Assembly: GCA_036747295.1 (NCBI GenBank)
Contig: DAIOCN010000033.1
Coordinates: forward strand, 1-28,227
DNA length: 28,227 bases
Direction: 5' to 3'
DNA from: UBA4736 sp002404015
Lineage (GTDB): Bacteria > Chloroflexota > Dormibacteria > Dormibacterales > Dormibacteraceae
Part shown: positions 7,569 to 14,958 of the stretch, piece after piece
Layout: each line of letters starts with the position of its first letter
How positions within the stretch are numbered: position 1 is the stretch's first letter
Program-made: the position numbers and the translations under genes
Notes under the pieces: generated by a model
What the model saw: only the letters and a program-made list of their open reading frames with translations
Databases searched by the model: none
What the model was told of the DNA's origin: nothing

Positions 7569-8510
7569 GTGAGCGAGAGCTACGACGTGATCATCGTCGG
7601 CGGCGGCCCGGCCGGCCTGGCCGCGGGCCTGTACGCGGCCCGCATGAACCTGCGCGCCGTGCTGCTCGACCGGGGACCCCTGGGCGGCCAGCTTCTCAAT
7701 ACCGAGCTGATCGAGGACTACCCGGGCTTCGAGTCGATCCTGGGCAGCGAGCTGGCTATGAAGATGGGCGAGCACGCGCGCACCTTCGGACTCGACATCC
7801 GGGAGTTCGAGCCCGTCCTCGAGGTCGACGTCCAGGACCACGAGAAGATCGTGAAGCTGGAGAGCGGGGAGGAGCTTCGGGCGCCCGCCCTGATCATGGC
7901 CGCCGGCGGCCTGCCCAGGAAGCTGGGCACGCCCGGCGAGGCCGAGATGGCAGGTCGTGGCGTCTCCTACTGCGCCGTCTGCGACGGCGCCTTCTTCAAG
8001 GGCCAGGAGCTGGCGGTGATCGGCGGCGGCGACGCCGCCCTCGAGGAGGGCGACTTCCTGACCCGCTACGCGACCAAGGTTTACGTGATCCACCGGCGGG
8101 ACTCCTTCCGCGCCCAGCCGGTGCTGGTCGAACGCGCCAAGGCCAACCCCAAGATCGAGTTCATCCTCGACGCCCAGGTCAAGGAGATCTATGGCGAGCA
8201 CAAGGTGGAGGGCGTCCGCTATGTCAAGGACGGCGAGGAGCGGGACCTCAAGGTGGGCGGCGTTTTCATCTTCATCGGCTTCCTGCCCAACTCGGACCTG
8301 CTGAAGATCCACGTCGACCACGAGCCGGCCGGCTACCTGCTGACGGACCGCAACATGCAGACGTCCGTCGAGGGCCTCTGGGCGGTCGGCGATGTCCGGG
8401 CGCAGCTGACAAAGCAGATCGCGACAGCCGTCGGCGACGGCACCACGGCGGCCGTGGCCGCCTCCCAGTACGTCGAGCACCTGCGCGACAAAGAGCGCCC
8501 GTCTAAGTAG
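7569..8510 (+). CDS. trxB: Thioredoxin reductase (NADPH, FAD)
   Basis: A 313-aa cytoplasmic flavoprotein of the low-molecular-weight thioredoxin reductase family, which reduces thioredoxin with NADPH. The FAD-binding GGGPAGLAAGLYAAR starts near residue 11. The redox pair lies in YCAVCDG (C135, C138). The second nucleotide-binding loop GGGDAALEEGDF and the NADPH-specifying HRRDSFRA follow, and the C-terminal WAVGDVR is the second FAD motif. The usual redox motif is CATCDG, so T to V is a small change. The start is GTG with a weak ribosome binding site. No thioredoxin is adjacent, so the real partner may be another protein, possibly the FixX-like ferredoxin just upstream; this is inference. Confidence 0.9.
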   Translation: MSESYDVIIVGGGPAGLAAGLYAARMNLRAVLLDRGPLGGQLLNTELIEDYPGFESILGSELAMKMGEHARTFGLDIREFEPVLEVDVQDHEKIVKLESGEELRAPALIMAAGGLPRKLGTPGEAEMAGRGVSYCAVCDGAFFKGQELAVIGGGDAALEEGDFLTRYATKVYVIHRRDSFRAQPVLVERAKANPKIEFILDAQVKEIYGEHKVEGVRYVKDGEERDLKVGGVFIFIGFLPNSDLLKIHVDHEPAGYLLTDRNMQTSVEGLWAVGDVRAQLTKQIATAVGDGTTAAVAASQYVEHLRDKERPSK

Positions 8511-8578
8511 TTTTCGGGAACCCCGCCTAGTTGTTTTGCGGGATGGCGGCGCCGGTTCCCCCGGCCTAGGCTCCGAGT

Positions 8579-9343
8579 ATGCGGGTAAAGGGTTTCGGCT
8601 GGGTCCGCGACACGCCCGACCAGCGCGATCTCCTGTTCTCGGCGCCGCCGGCGGTGCTCGCCTCGCTGCCTCCGAAGGTCGACCTTCGAGGCTGCTTCCC
8701 GCCCTGCTACAACCAGGGCGCGCTGGGCAGCTGCACGGCCAACGCGATCTCGGGAGCCCTCCAGTTCCTGGAGGCGAAGGAGGGTGAGGCGGCGCCGGTG
8801 ATGCCCTCCCGGCTGTTCATCTACTACAACGAACGGGCTATGGAGGGCAGCGTCGGGTCCGACGCAGGAGCCCAGATCCGGGACGGTATCAAGACCGTCG
8901 TCAAGGATGGCTTCTGCCCGGAGGCCCTCTGGCCCTATGACATCGCGAGGTTCACCGAGCGGCCCCCAGCCCGCTGCTACCAGTCGGCCCGGGACGAGAG
9001 GGTCTCCCAGTACCTGCGGCTGCCGCCCGTGCTGCCTGAGCTGCTCGGCTGCCTGGCCGCCGGCTACGCCTTCGTGTTCGGCTTCAGCGTGTACGAGTCG
9101 TTCGAGTCACCGCGGGTGCGCGACACGGGGGTGGCGCCGCTGCCGGGGCCGGGCGAGCTCCTGGTCGGCGGCCACGCGGTGGTTGCCGCCGGCTACTCGC
9201 AGGCGGACAACCGGTTCCTGGTGCGCAACTCCTGGGGCTCGGGCTGGGGGATGGACGGCTACTTCACGCTGCCCTTCGAATACCTCACGTCGCCAGCGTT
9301 GGCCGCCGACTTCTGGACCATCCGCAAACTCCCGATTCAGTAA
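8579..9343 (+). CDS. Papain-family (C1) cysteine peptidase
   Basis: A 254-aa cysteine protease of family C1. The oxyanion Gln and catalytic Cys lie in NQGALGSCTANA (Q46, C52). The catalytic His is H199 in GGHAVVAAGY, and the Asn is N217 in VRNSWGSGWG, so the active site is complete. The N-terminus begins with GWVRDTPDQRD, seen in bacterial C1 proteins without a prodomain. There is no signal peptide and no inhibitory propeptide, so it should be cytoplasmic or exported by another route. It follows trxB by 68 bases and a strong hairpin follows it, so it is probably the last gene of this transcript. A role beyond proteolysis or transpeptidation cannot be read from the sequence. Confidence 0.9.
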   Translation: MRVKGFGWVRDTPDQRDLLFSAPPAVLASLPPKVDLRGCFPPCYNQGALGSCTANAISGALQFLEAKEGEAAPVMPSRLFIYYNERAMEGSVGSDAGAQIRDGIKTVVKDGFCPEALWPYDIARFTERPPARCYQSARDERVSQYLRLPPVLPELLGCLAAGYAFVFGFSVYESFESPRVRDTGVAPLPGPGELLVGGHAVVAAGYSQADNRFLVRNSWGSGWGMDGYFTLPFEYLTSPALAADFWTIRKLPIQ

Positions 9344-9346
9344 AGA

Positions 9347-9376
9347 CGTGGGGGAAACAAGCGTGTTTCCCCCACG
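9347..9376 (+). terminator. Strong hairpin terminator after the peptidase
   Basis: A perfect 13-bp stem (9347-9359 with 9364-9376) with the loop agcg lies 3 bases past the stop codon. It lacks a T-tract, as many high-GC terminators do. Confidence 0.75.
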
Positions 9377-9429
9377 GGCCCCCTTCCCGCAGCACATGTC
9401 GGTTGGCGTCTGGAAGAGGGCCTCACACA

Positions 9430-9446
9430 GGCGGGCGGAGCCCGCC
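9430..9446 (-). terminator. GC-rich hairpin between convergent genes
   Basis: A 7-bp perfect stem (9430-9436 with 9440-9446) with the loop gga lies 32 bases past the minus-strand DUF3048 stop. A second weak stem (ctctc/gagag, 9461-9478) lies between. It probably ends the minus-strand transcript. Sequences of this form can also be dispersed REP-like repeats. Confidence 0.5.
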
Positions 9447-9478
9447 CTTACGGCGCCATCCTCTCTTTATCACGAGAG

Positions 9479-11059
9479 CTAGCCGCGGACGACGTCCACG
9501 AAGGTGAGACCGGCCGGCAGGTTGACCACCTGGCCGCTGTCGAGCTCGAACTTGAACGGCGTGCTTCGGTTCGGTGAGGACCATCTGCCCGCGGCGTGGA
9601 ACCCGTCGTAGTAGAAATCGGCGCGGCCGCCCGACTCCATGTTGAAGTCCAGGCCGTGCACGCCGTTCACGTCCTCCACGTATGAGGTGGTGGTCGCGGT
9701 CGTGTGCATCACCACGACCAGCCTGATGCGGAGCGGCTGGCCCACGGCGGCGTCGCCCATGAGGTGGCCATCCTCGGTCTTTGTGTAGGTGCCCGTGGCC
9801 GCGTCGACGGCGTAGCTGGAGTTGTGCTCGGGGACTGTGAAGCTGGCGCCGCCGTCTCCGGATGTGATCGGCACGGGGCCGTTCTTGATGACGCCGGGAA
9901 AGTGGCCGGAGGGGTCGAGCGCACGCTGCACGGAAGGCCCGTTGATGTAGAGATTGTTCGGCGCAAAGCGGTCGCGCGAGCGGTAGAAGTAGCCCTGGGT
10001 GTCGAAGAAGGAGGGCACGGGATCGGCGTTGATACGCGCAAAGGAGCCGGCGGAAAGGCCGCTCAGGAACAGCATCCCGCTGTAGTGGCGGGTGAGCGCG
10101 AACGAGATCAGGCGCCCGCTTCGTACAGGACCGATCACGTCGGGAGCGTTTGTGAAGATCGCGGTCATCCGGGTGATCCCGCCCTCGGTCGCGTACTCGT
10201 AGACGACGTCCGCGGCCTGCAGGCCCGACTGGTCGCGCGCCGCGGGGTCGTTGGGGATCTGGATCAGGGCCGGTCGCGTGAGCGGGATGGTGTGGATGTT
10301 GATCTTGAAGACGATGTTGGCCGTCAGCTTCCAGGCCGCGAGGATGGGCCGGCCGCCAGTGTCGTGGCCGCCGGGCGCCAGCGAGAACTCGACCGCGCTC
10401 GGCCGGATGCCCTTGAGGCTCAGTGTGGCCGACCTGCCGTCGGTCTCCCATGCCAGCTGGATCGGCTGGCTGTTGACCAGGATCTTGGTGGCGGCCTGGT
10501 CCATCGTGGTGTTGAAGGCCACCTTCAGATTGGCGTTGACGGGAACCTCGGCGGCGTCCGCGAGCGTCGTCCCGGTGTCGGTGGCCAGGGACATGACCTT
10601 GGGCACGATGGTGGTCGTGAAGGTCCAGCGGGCGGGCTTCACCTGGTGGCCGCCGGCGTCCTTCATCGAGTCCAGGCGGACCGCGTACCTGGTCAGGTCC
10701 GCCCACGGGTGCGAGGGCGTCCAGGTGAAGGTGTTGGCGGACCGCGCGCCGCTGGCGGTGCGGGCTCCGCTGGCGGCGCCGCCTGAGTGGAGTTCGCCGT
10801 CGATCACCGGGTCCAGGTGGAACGCCGTTTTGACAGCGTCCAGGGTCGCGGTCCGGCTGAGCGTGATCATGAGTGGTTTGTCCGTCGGCACCTCGGTGAC
10901 GCCGCTCTTCAGGTTCAGGGTGACGATGGTGGGCTGGGCTTCGGCGTAGGCGTAGTAGCCGCCCGCGGTTCCGGCGACCAGGACGACGACCACGGCGGCG
11001 GCGACGATCGCCCAGGTGCGCGCGGAGAAGCCGGCCAACTTTGACGTGAGGAAGGACAA
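9479..11059 (-). CDS. DUF3048 (YerB-like) membrane-anchored protein with Ig-like domains
   Basis: A 526-aa protein with an N-terminal membrane anchor (hydrophobic residues about 16-38, no lipobox); the rest should be outside the membrane. Residues about 40-250 look like two bacterial Ig-like repeats of the type found in cell-wall proteins (FNTTMDQAATKI, TSGVTEVP-like edges). Residues about 265-526 match DUF3048: RPALIQIPNDPAARDQSGLQ, then EGGITRMTAIF and GPVRSGR, which are hallmarks of the YerB family. Function is unknown; cell-wall context is typical. The start taken is TTG at 11059, without a good ribosome binding site. No ATG or GTG exists upstream in frame, and a CTG at 11095 would add 12 residues. 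The stop lies 135 bases from the convergent peptidase gene. Confidence 0.88.
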   Translation of the reverse strand: MSFLTSKLAGFSARTWAIVAAAVVVVLVAGTAGGYYAYAEAQPTIVTLNLKSGVTEVPTDKPLMITLSRTATLDAVKTAFHLDPVIDGELHSGGAASGARTASGARSANTFTWTPSHPWADLTRYAVRLDSMKDAGGHQVKPARWTFTTTIVPKVMSLATDTGTTLADAAEVPVNANLKVAFNTTMDQAATKILVNSQPIQLAWETDGRSATLSLKGIRPSAVEFSLAPGGHDTGGRPILAAWKLTANIVFKINIHTIPLTRPALIQIPNDPAARDQSGLQAADVVYEYATEGGITRMTAIFTNAPDVIGPVRSGRLISFALTRHYSGMLFLSGLSAGSFARINADPVPSFFDTQGYFYRSRDRFAPNNLYINGPSVQRALDPSGHFPGVIKNGPVPITSGDGGASFTVPEHNSSYAVDAATGTYTKTEDGHLMGDAAVGQPLRIRLVVVMHTTATTTSYVEDVNGVHGLDFNMESGGRADFYYDGFHAAGRWSSPNRSTPFKFELDSGQVVNLPAGLTFVDVVRG

Positions 11060-11119
11060 GGCCGCGGCGATTATGCCACGGAAGGCTACTTCCAGTCGCC
11101 GAGATCACCTGTCGGGTCT

Positions 11120-11149
11120 ATAGGGCCGCTCGCCGGGATGCGGCCCTAT
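11120..11149. terminator. 10-bp perfect hairpin between DUF971 and DUF3048 genes
   Basis: The arms 11120-11129 and 11140-11149 are perfect inverted copies with a 10-base loop. It lies 52 bases after the DUF971 stop and 61 bases before the DUF3048 start. It may end the mrp-DUF971 transcript or be an operator for the DUF3048 gene. Confidence 0.45.
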
Positions 11150-11201
11150 CCGAAGCGGGTGATGGGGCCGGTGGCCGGCAAAGGGCCCTCTGGCGCACTT
11201 T

Positions 11202-11474
11202 TTACGGTTGGAGGCCGCGTAGGTAGCGGAAGGTGTAGATGCCTGTGTCGTGGCCGCTAGTGAAGCCGACCTGGAACGCGTACTGGCCTATCAGGCCCAC
11301 GTTCTCGAGCTGCAGCTCCTTCTCTGGCAGGTCGTCCAGGTGGTCCAGGCGGCCGGGGACGCCGGCCTCGCCGCGGCACTCGGCGCAGGGGCAGGCCCAG
11401 CGCAGCTGCTTGCCGGTGAACCGGCTGCGGCTGCCGTCCTCCCATGCGATCTCGAGGCTGTTCTCAGCACGCAC
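11202..11474 (-). CDS. DUF971 domain protein (Fe-S assembly partner of Mrp)
   Basis: A small DUF971 protein, 90 aa from the GTG at 11474. It shows LEIAWEDGSRSRF and the cysteine motif WACPCAECRGE, then the GHDTGIYTFRYLR ending typical of the domain. DUF971 is the C-terminal domain of the chloroplast Fe-S scaffold HCF101 (DUF59-Mrp-DUF971). Here it is a separate gene directly after an Mrp carrying DUF59, so the two genes rebuild HCF101. The GTG start cuts off the conserved residues just before LEIAW: the frame stays open upstream and reads NDPDPFPISVDLV. A CTG overlapping the Mrp stop codon (CTGA, 11513-11510) would give a 103-aa protein with a full domain and translational coupling. I list the conservative start. 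Confidence 0.85.
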   Translation of the reverse strand: MRAENSLEIAWEDGSRSRFTGKQLRWACPCAECRGEAGVPGRLDHLDDLPEKELQLENVGLIGQYAFQVGFTSGHDTGIYTFRYLRGLQP

Positions 11475-11509
11475 GAGGTCGACCGAGATCGGGAACGGGT
11501 CGGGGTCGT

Positions 11510-12589
11510 TCAGCGAACGTTGATGACCGGCAGCTGCCGGAACGACTGGATCGAGGTCCGGGCCGCGATCTGGGACGCCACGTCCCGAAATGCCTTGGCG
11601 GCGGCGCTGTCCGGCTTCGAGATGACCACCGGGGAGCCCCGGTCGGCCTCCTCGCGCACCTCCGCCTCCAGCGGGATGGCGCCCAGGAAGGGCACGCCCA
11701 GGCGCTGGGCTGCCCGCTCCGCGCCGCCATGCCCGAACACGTGGTGCTCGTGGCCGCAGCTGGGGCAGACGTACCAGCTCATGTTTTCGATCAAGCCGAG
11801 CGGGGTGACGTTGAGAGAGCGGAACATCTGCAGGGCCTTGACCGCGATGTCGAGGGCGATGTCCTGGGGCGTGGCCACGATGGCGACGCCCGTGAGCGGG
11901 ACCGACTGGGCCAGGGTCAGCGACGCGTCGCCGGTCCCCGGCGGTAGGTCGATGACCATGTAGTCCAGCTCACCCCAGTTGACGTCGGACATCATCTGCT
12001 GGATCGCGCGCGAGACCATCGGCCCCCGCCAGACCATGGCTTTGTCGGCGCCGGCCAGGAAGCCGATCGACATCAGCTTCAGCCCGAAGGCCTCAAGCGG
12101 GATCAGCTTCTGGTCGACGATCTTCGGCTGCTCCATGGTGCCGGTCATGCCGGGCACCGACGGCCCGTAGATGTCGGCGTCCAGCAACCCGACCTTGGCC
12201 CCGCTGCCGGCCAGCGCCGCCGCCAGGTTCACGGCCACCGTGGACTTGCCGACGCCGCCCTTGCCGGAGGCCACGGCGATCGTCTGGCGGACCCCCGGGA
12301 TCATCTCGGAGGCCTGCTGGCGCATGAACGATGGGCGCACGTTGGCGGTCATCTTGAAGTCCACGGCGGTGACCCCTGGGATCCCCTCGACCAGGTCCCG
12401 GGCCATCGTCCGGAAGCGATCCTTGACAGGGCAGGCCGGGGTGGTGAGCTCGAACGTGAAGTTGACCTCGCCGGCGGGTGTGATGACGAGGTCCTTGATC
12501 ATGCCCAGGCTGACCACATCGCGGCCCAGGTCGGGGTCCTGAATCTGGGCCAGCGCCGCCAGGACCTGCTGCTCGGAGGGGGCTGCCAC
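11510..12589 (-). CDS. mrp: Mrp/ApbC/NBP35-family Fe-S carrier ATPase
   Basis: A 359-aa cytoplasmic P-loop ATPase that carries and transfers 4Fe-4S clusters to apo-proteins. Residues 1-90 are the DUF59 (MIP18) domain with TTPACPVKD containing the conserved Cys. The deviant Walker A SGKGGVGKST is at 108-117, followed by LLDADIYGPSVP and DLPPGTGDASL. A C-x-x-C pair (VCPSCGHEH, about residues 275-285) is the cluster-binding site. Length is normal. The start is GTG at 12589, 42 bases from the divergent nicotinate phosphoribosyltransferase gene, so promoters must be compact or overlapping. DUF971 follows directly. Nearby Fe-S proteins (LutB-LutA, FixX, UDG) are plausible clients. Confidence 0.95.
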   Translation of the reverse strand: MAAPSEQQVLAALAQIQDPDLGRDVVSLGMIKDLVITPAGEVNFTFELTTPACPVKDRFRTMARDLVEGIPGVTAVDFKMTANVRPSFMRQQASEMIPGVRQTIAVASGKGGVGKSTVAVNLAAALAGSGAKVGLLDADIYGPSVPGMTGTMEQPKIVDQKLIPLEAFGLKLMSIGFLAGADKAMVWRGPMVSRAIQQMMSDVNWGELDYMVIDLPPGTGDASLTLAQSVPLTGVAIVATPQDIALDIAVKALQMFRSLNVTPLGLIENMSWYVCPSCGHEHHVFGHGGAERAAQRLGVPFLGAIPLEAEVREEADRGSPVVISKPDSAAAKAFRDVASQIAARTSIQSFRQLPVINVR

Positions 12590-12631
12590 GCTCGAAGTCT
12601 AACGAGCGGTGACCTTACACTTCACGCCACG

Positions 12632-13627
12632 TTGCGCGAGTTCTTCCCGGACCTGCTCGAGTACTACGGCGGGCCGGCGGCCGACGTCTATTTTCAACGC
12701 GCCAGGGACACCCTCGCGGGGGCCGGGATCGACGCCGTCGTCACCATGGACTACTTCGGCGACCGCGACGGCGTCCTCTGCGGCATCGACGAGGCGGTCG
12801 CCCTCCTGAAGCAGGTTCTGCGACCCGGCGACGTTCTGTGCACGCTCCGCGACGGGGACGCATTCGTCACCAAGGAGACCGTCCTCCGGGTCACCGCGCC
12901 CTACTCGCGGTTCGGGATCTACGAGACGGCGGTCCTCGGCATGATGGCCAGCGGCTCGGGCTGGGCGACCGCCGCGCGCGAGGTCGTCGAGGCGGCGGCC
13001 GGGACCCGCGTGATCTCCTTCGGCGCCCGCCACGTGCACCCGCTCGTCGGGCCCGTGATGGAGTACGCGGCGATCGTGGGAGGCTGCAACGGCTGCGCGA
13101 CCCCGCTGGGCGCCGAGCTGGCGGGCCTCAAGGCGCCGTCCGGCACCATGCCGCACGCCATGATCCTGGTCTTCGGCGACACGGTCGAGGCCGCCCTCGC
13201 CTTCGACCAGCACATGCCGGAGGACGTGCTCCGGATCGTGCTGGTTGACACCTTCAAGGACGAGGCCGAGGAGTCGCTGCGCGTGGCCGAGGCGCTCGGC
13301 AAGCGCCTGCGGGGGGTGCGCCTGGACACCCCCTGGGAGCGCGGCCGCGTGACGGTCGAGCTCGTGAAGGAGGTGCGCGCCCGGCTCGACCTGGGCGGCC
13401 ACCCCGAAGTGGGCATCTTCGTGAGCGGCGGGATGACCGCCGAGCGGATCCGCGAGTTCGTGGCCGCCCGCGCCCCGGTGGACTCGTTCGGGGTAGGGAT
13501 GGCCATCGCAGCCGCTCCCGCGATCGGCTTCACCGCCGACATCAAGGAGGTCGGCGGGGAGCCACGCACCAAGCGAGGGCGCGTCCCCGGCATCGTGCCC
13601 GCTCCCCGTCTGAAGCAGGTGTCCTAG
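12632..13627 (+). CDS. pncB: Nicotinate phosphoribosyltransferase, Thermoplasma-type
   Basis: The enzyme makes nicotinate mononucleotide from nicotinate and PRPP for NAD salvage. At 331 aa it resembles the short archaeal form (Thermoplasma acidophilum) more than E. coli PncB of about 400 aa. Matching motifs are ADVYFQR at 17-23, FGIYETAVLG at 94-103, SFGARHVHP at 129-137, GTMPHA at 171-176, RLDTP at 230-234, VSGGM at 264-268 and SFGVG at 285-289. It lacks the C-terminal zinc-like segment of the archaeal protein and ends after KRGRVPG. The start is TTG at 12632; no ATG or GTG lies upstream in frame. A weak -10-like TACACT at 12616 would put transcription close to the TTG, so the message may be leaderless. 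A quinolinate or nicotinamide substrate is less likely. Confidence 0.88.
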   Translation: MREFFPDLLEYYGGPAADVYFQRARDTLAGAGIDAVVTMDYFGDRDGVLCGIDEAVALLKQVLRPGDVLCTLRDGDAFVTKETVLRVTAPYSRFGIYETAVLGMMASGSGWATAAREVVEAAAGTRVISFGARHVHPLVGPVMEYAAIVGGCNGCATPLGAELAGLKAPSGTMPHAMILVFGDTVEAALAFDQHMPEDVLRIVLVDTFKDEAEESLRVAEALGKRLRGVRLDTPWERGRVTVELVKEVRARLDLGGHPEVGIFVSGGMTAERIREFVAARAPVDSFGVGMAIAAAPAIGFTADIKEVGGEPRTKRGRVPGIVPAPRLKQVS

Positions 13628-13653
13628 CCGCGCGGCTCGCCGCCCGGTGGGCA

Positions 13654-14958
13654 CTGCCCGCCGCCTTCGCCCTCCTGCTCATCGCGGCGGCGTTCAAGCC
13701 CGTTGTCCAGGGGGATGGGATCGGCTACTTCTCCTACCTGCACACGGCCGTCATCGACCACGACCTCGACTTCTCCGATGAGTACCAGGCGGCCAAAGAC
13801 GCCCATGTCAAGCTCTGGTCGCTGCTGGTCGACAGCAAAGCCCGGACCGGCCTGCCCGCCAACTTCTTCCCACCCGGGCCGGCCCTGCTGAGCCTGCCCG
13901 CCTACCTGGTCGGCCTGCTCGTCAACGGCGGTCCGGGGCGCCAGTACGACCTGCCGCTGGTGGGGGCCTTCACCCTGGCCTCGCTGCTGTTCGGGCTGCT
14001 GGCCGTAGCCCTCGCCTACCGCTTCACGGGCAGCGCCGTGGCCTGCGTCGGCGTCCTGGTGGCCACCCCGCTGCCTTACTACCTGGCCTACGAGCCCAGC
14101 TACTCGCACACGTTCTCCGCGTTCGCCGTGACCCTGTTCCTGCTGGCCTGGTGGCGGGGGCGGGAGGCGAGGGGGCCGGCGGGCTGGTTCCTGCTGGGGC
14201 TGCTGGGCGGGCTCATGGCCCTGGTCCGCTACCAGGACGGCCCGCTGCTGGCGATCGTCCTGCTCGACCTGCCCCGCGCCCGCTGGAAGCTCCTGCTCAT
14301 GGTGCCGGGAGTGCTGCTGGCCTTTGCCCCCCAGCTGGTCGTCGACCGCGTCGTTTTCGGAACCTGGCTGCCCGAGCGGCCCGCGGGCCAGGACCTGCAG
14401 CCGTTCTCCGGCCATTACCTGGACGTGCTCTTCTCGAGCTGGCACGGGCTGTTCGCCTGGCATCCGCTGACCCTGCTGGCGGCGGCCGGCTTCCTCTTTG
14501 TTCGGGAGCGCGCCCTTCAGGTCGCCTTCGTGTACGCGCTGGTCGTGGAGACACTGATCAACGCGGCGGCGCCCGACTGGTGGGGTGGCTTCGCCTTCGG
14601 AGCCCGCCGCTTCCTGGACCTGACGCCCTTCTTCGTGATCGGGCTGGCGGCGCTCGCCCGGCGCGTCGGAGAGCGGCCGGCCTGGGCGGCGGTGGCGCTC
14701 CTCGGGGTCTGGAACCTGCTGCTGATGGCCAACTTCACGTACGTGATCAGGACCGACCACGATCCCGGTTACCTCGGGCTGCTGGGCGGCCAGGCGGCCG
14801 CCGTAGGGCACCTGCCCAACCTCTTCGCGCAGGGCGTCGTGGGGCGCGATCTGCTGCTCTGGCCGCTGCTGCACCAGCCCTTCCAGCCGCTGGCCGGGAT
14901 CGCCTTCGTCCTTCTCGAGGCGGCCTGCCTCTACGCGGCGAGGCGGGTGGCGGGGTGA
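13654..14958 (+). CDS. GT39-like multi-pass membrane protein, paralog 1
   Basis: A polytopic membrane protein related to GT39/PMT-type glycosyltransferases, which use lipid-linked sugars on the outer face of the membrane. From the N-terminus it has a hydrophobic helix, VVQGDGIGYFSYLH, the acidic DHDLDFSDEY loop expected to hold the catalytic Asp/Glu, TGLPANFFPPGPALL, and about nine more hydrophobic segments. It is a close paralog of the next gene along its whole length. That alignment places the N-terminus near 13640-13660. No ATG, GTG or TTG exists there; the first in-frame canonical start is GTG at 13960, which would delete the first helix and the catalytic loop. I use CTG at 13654 as the most likely start (434 aa). 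The frame is open further upstream into the phosphoribosyltransferase gene. The stop overlaps the next start (GTGA). The acceptor is unknown. Confidence 0.75.
   Translation: MPAAFALLLIAAAFKPVVQGDGIGYFSYLHTAVIDHDLDFSDEYQAAKDAHVKLWSLLVDSKARTGLPANFFPPGPALLSLPAYLVGLLVNGGPGRQYDLPLVGAFTLASLLFGLLAVALAYRFTGSAVACVGVLVATPLPYYLAYEPSYSHTFSAFAVTLFLLAWWRGREARGPAGWFLLGLLGGLMALVRYQDGPLLAIVLLDLPRARWKLLLMVPGVLLAFAPQLVVDRVVFGTWLPERPAGQDLQPFSGHYLDVLFSSWHGLFAWHPLTLLAAAGFLFVRERALQVAFVYALVVETLINAAAPDWWGGFAFGARRFLDLTPFFVIGLAALARRVGERPAWAAVALLGVWNLLLMANFTYVIRTDHDPGYLGLLGGQAAAVGHLPNLFAQGVVGRDLLLWPLLHQPFQPLAGIAFVLLEAACLYAARRVAG

Noticed and set aside
7062..8480. 472-aa minus-strand frame opposite the ferredoxin and thioredoxin reductase
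   Set aside because: The plus-strand genes have clear motifs; this frame is open only because of GC-rich codon structure.
8508..8543. Imperfect direct repeat tagttttcggga / tagttgttttgcggga before the peptidase gene
   Set aside because: It is short and imperfect, with only two copies and no link to a start or promoter; not distinguishable from chance.
14151..14954. Long N-terminal extension of the second GT39-like protein
   Set aside because: It is an out-of-frame reading of paralog 1; the GTG at 14955 aligns with the expected N-terminus.
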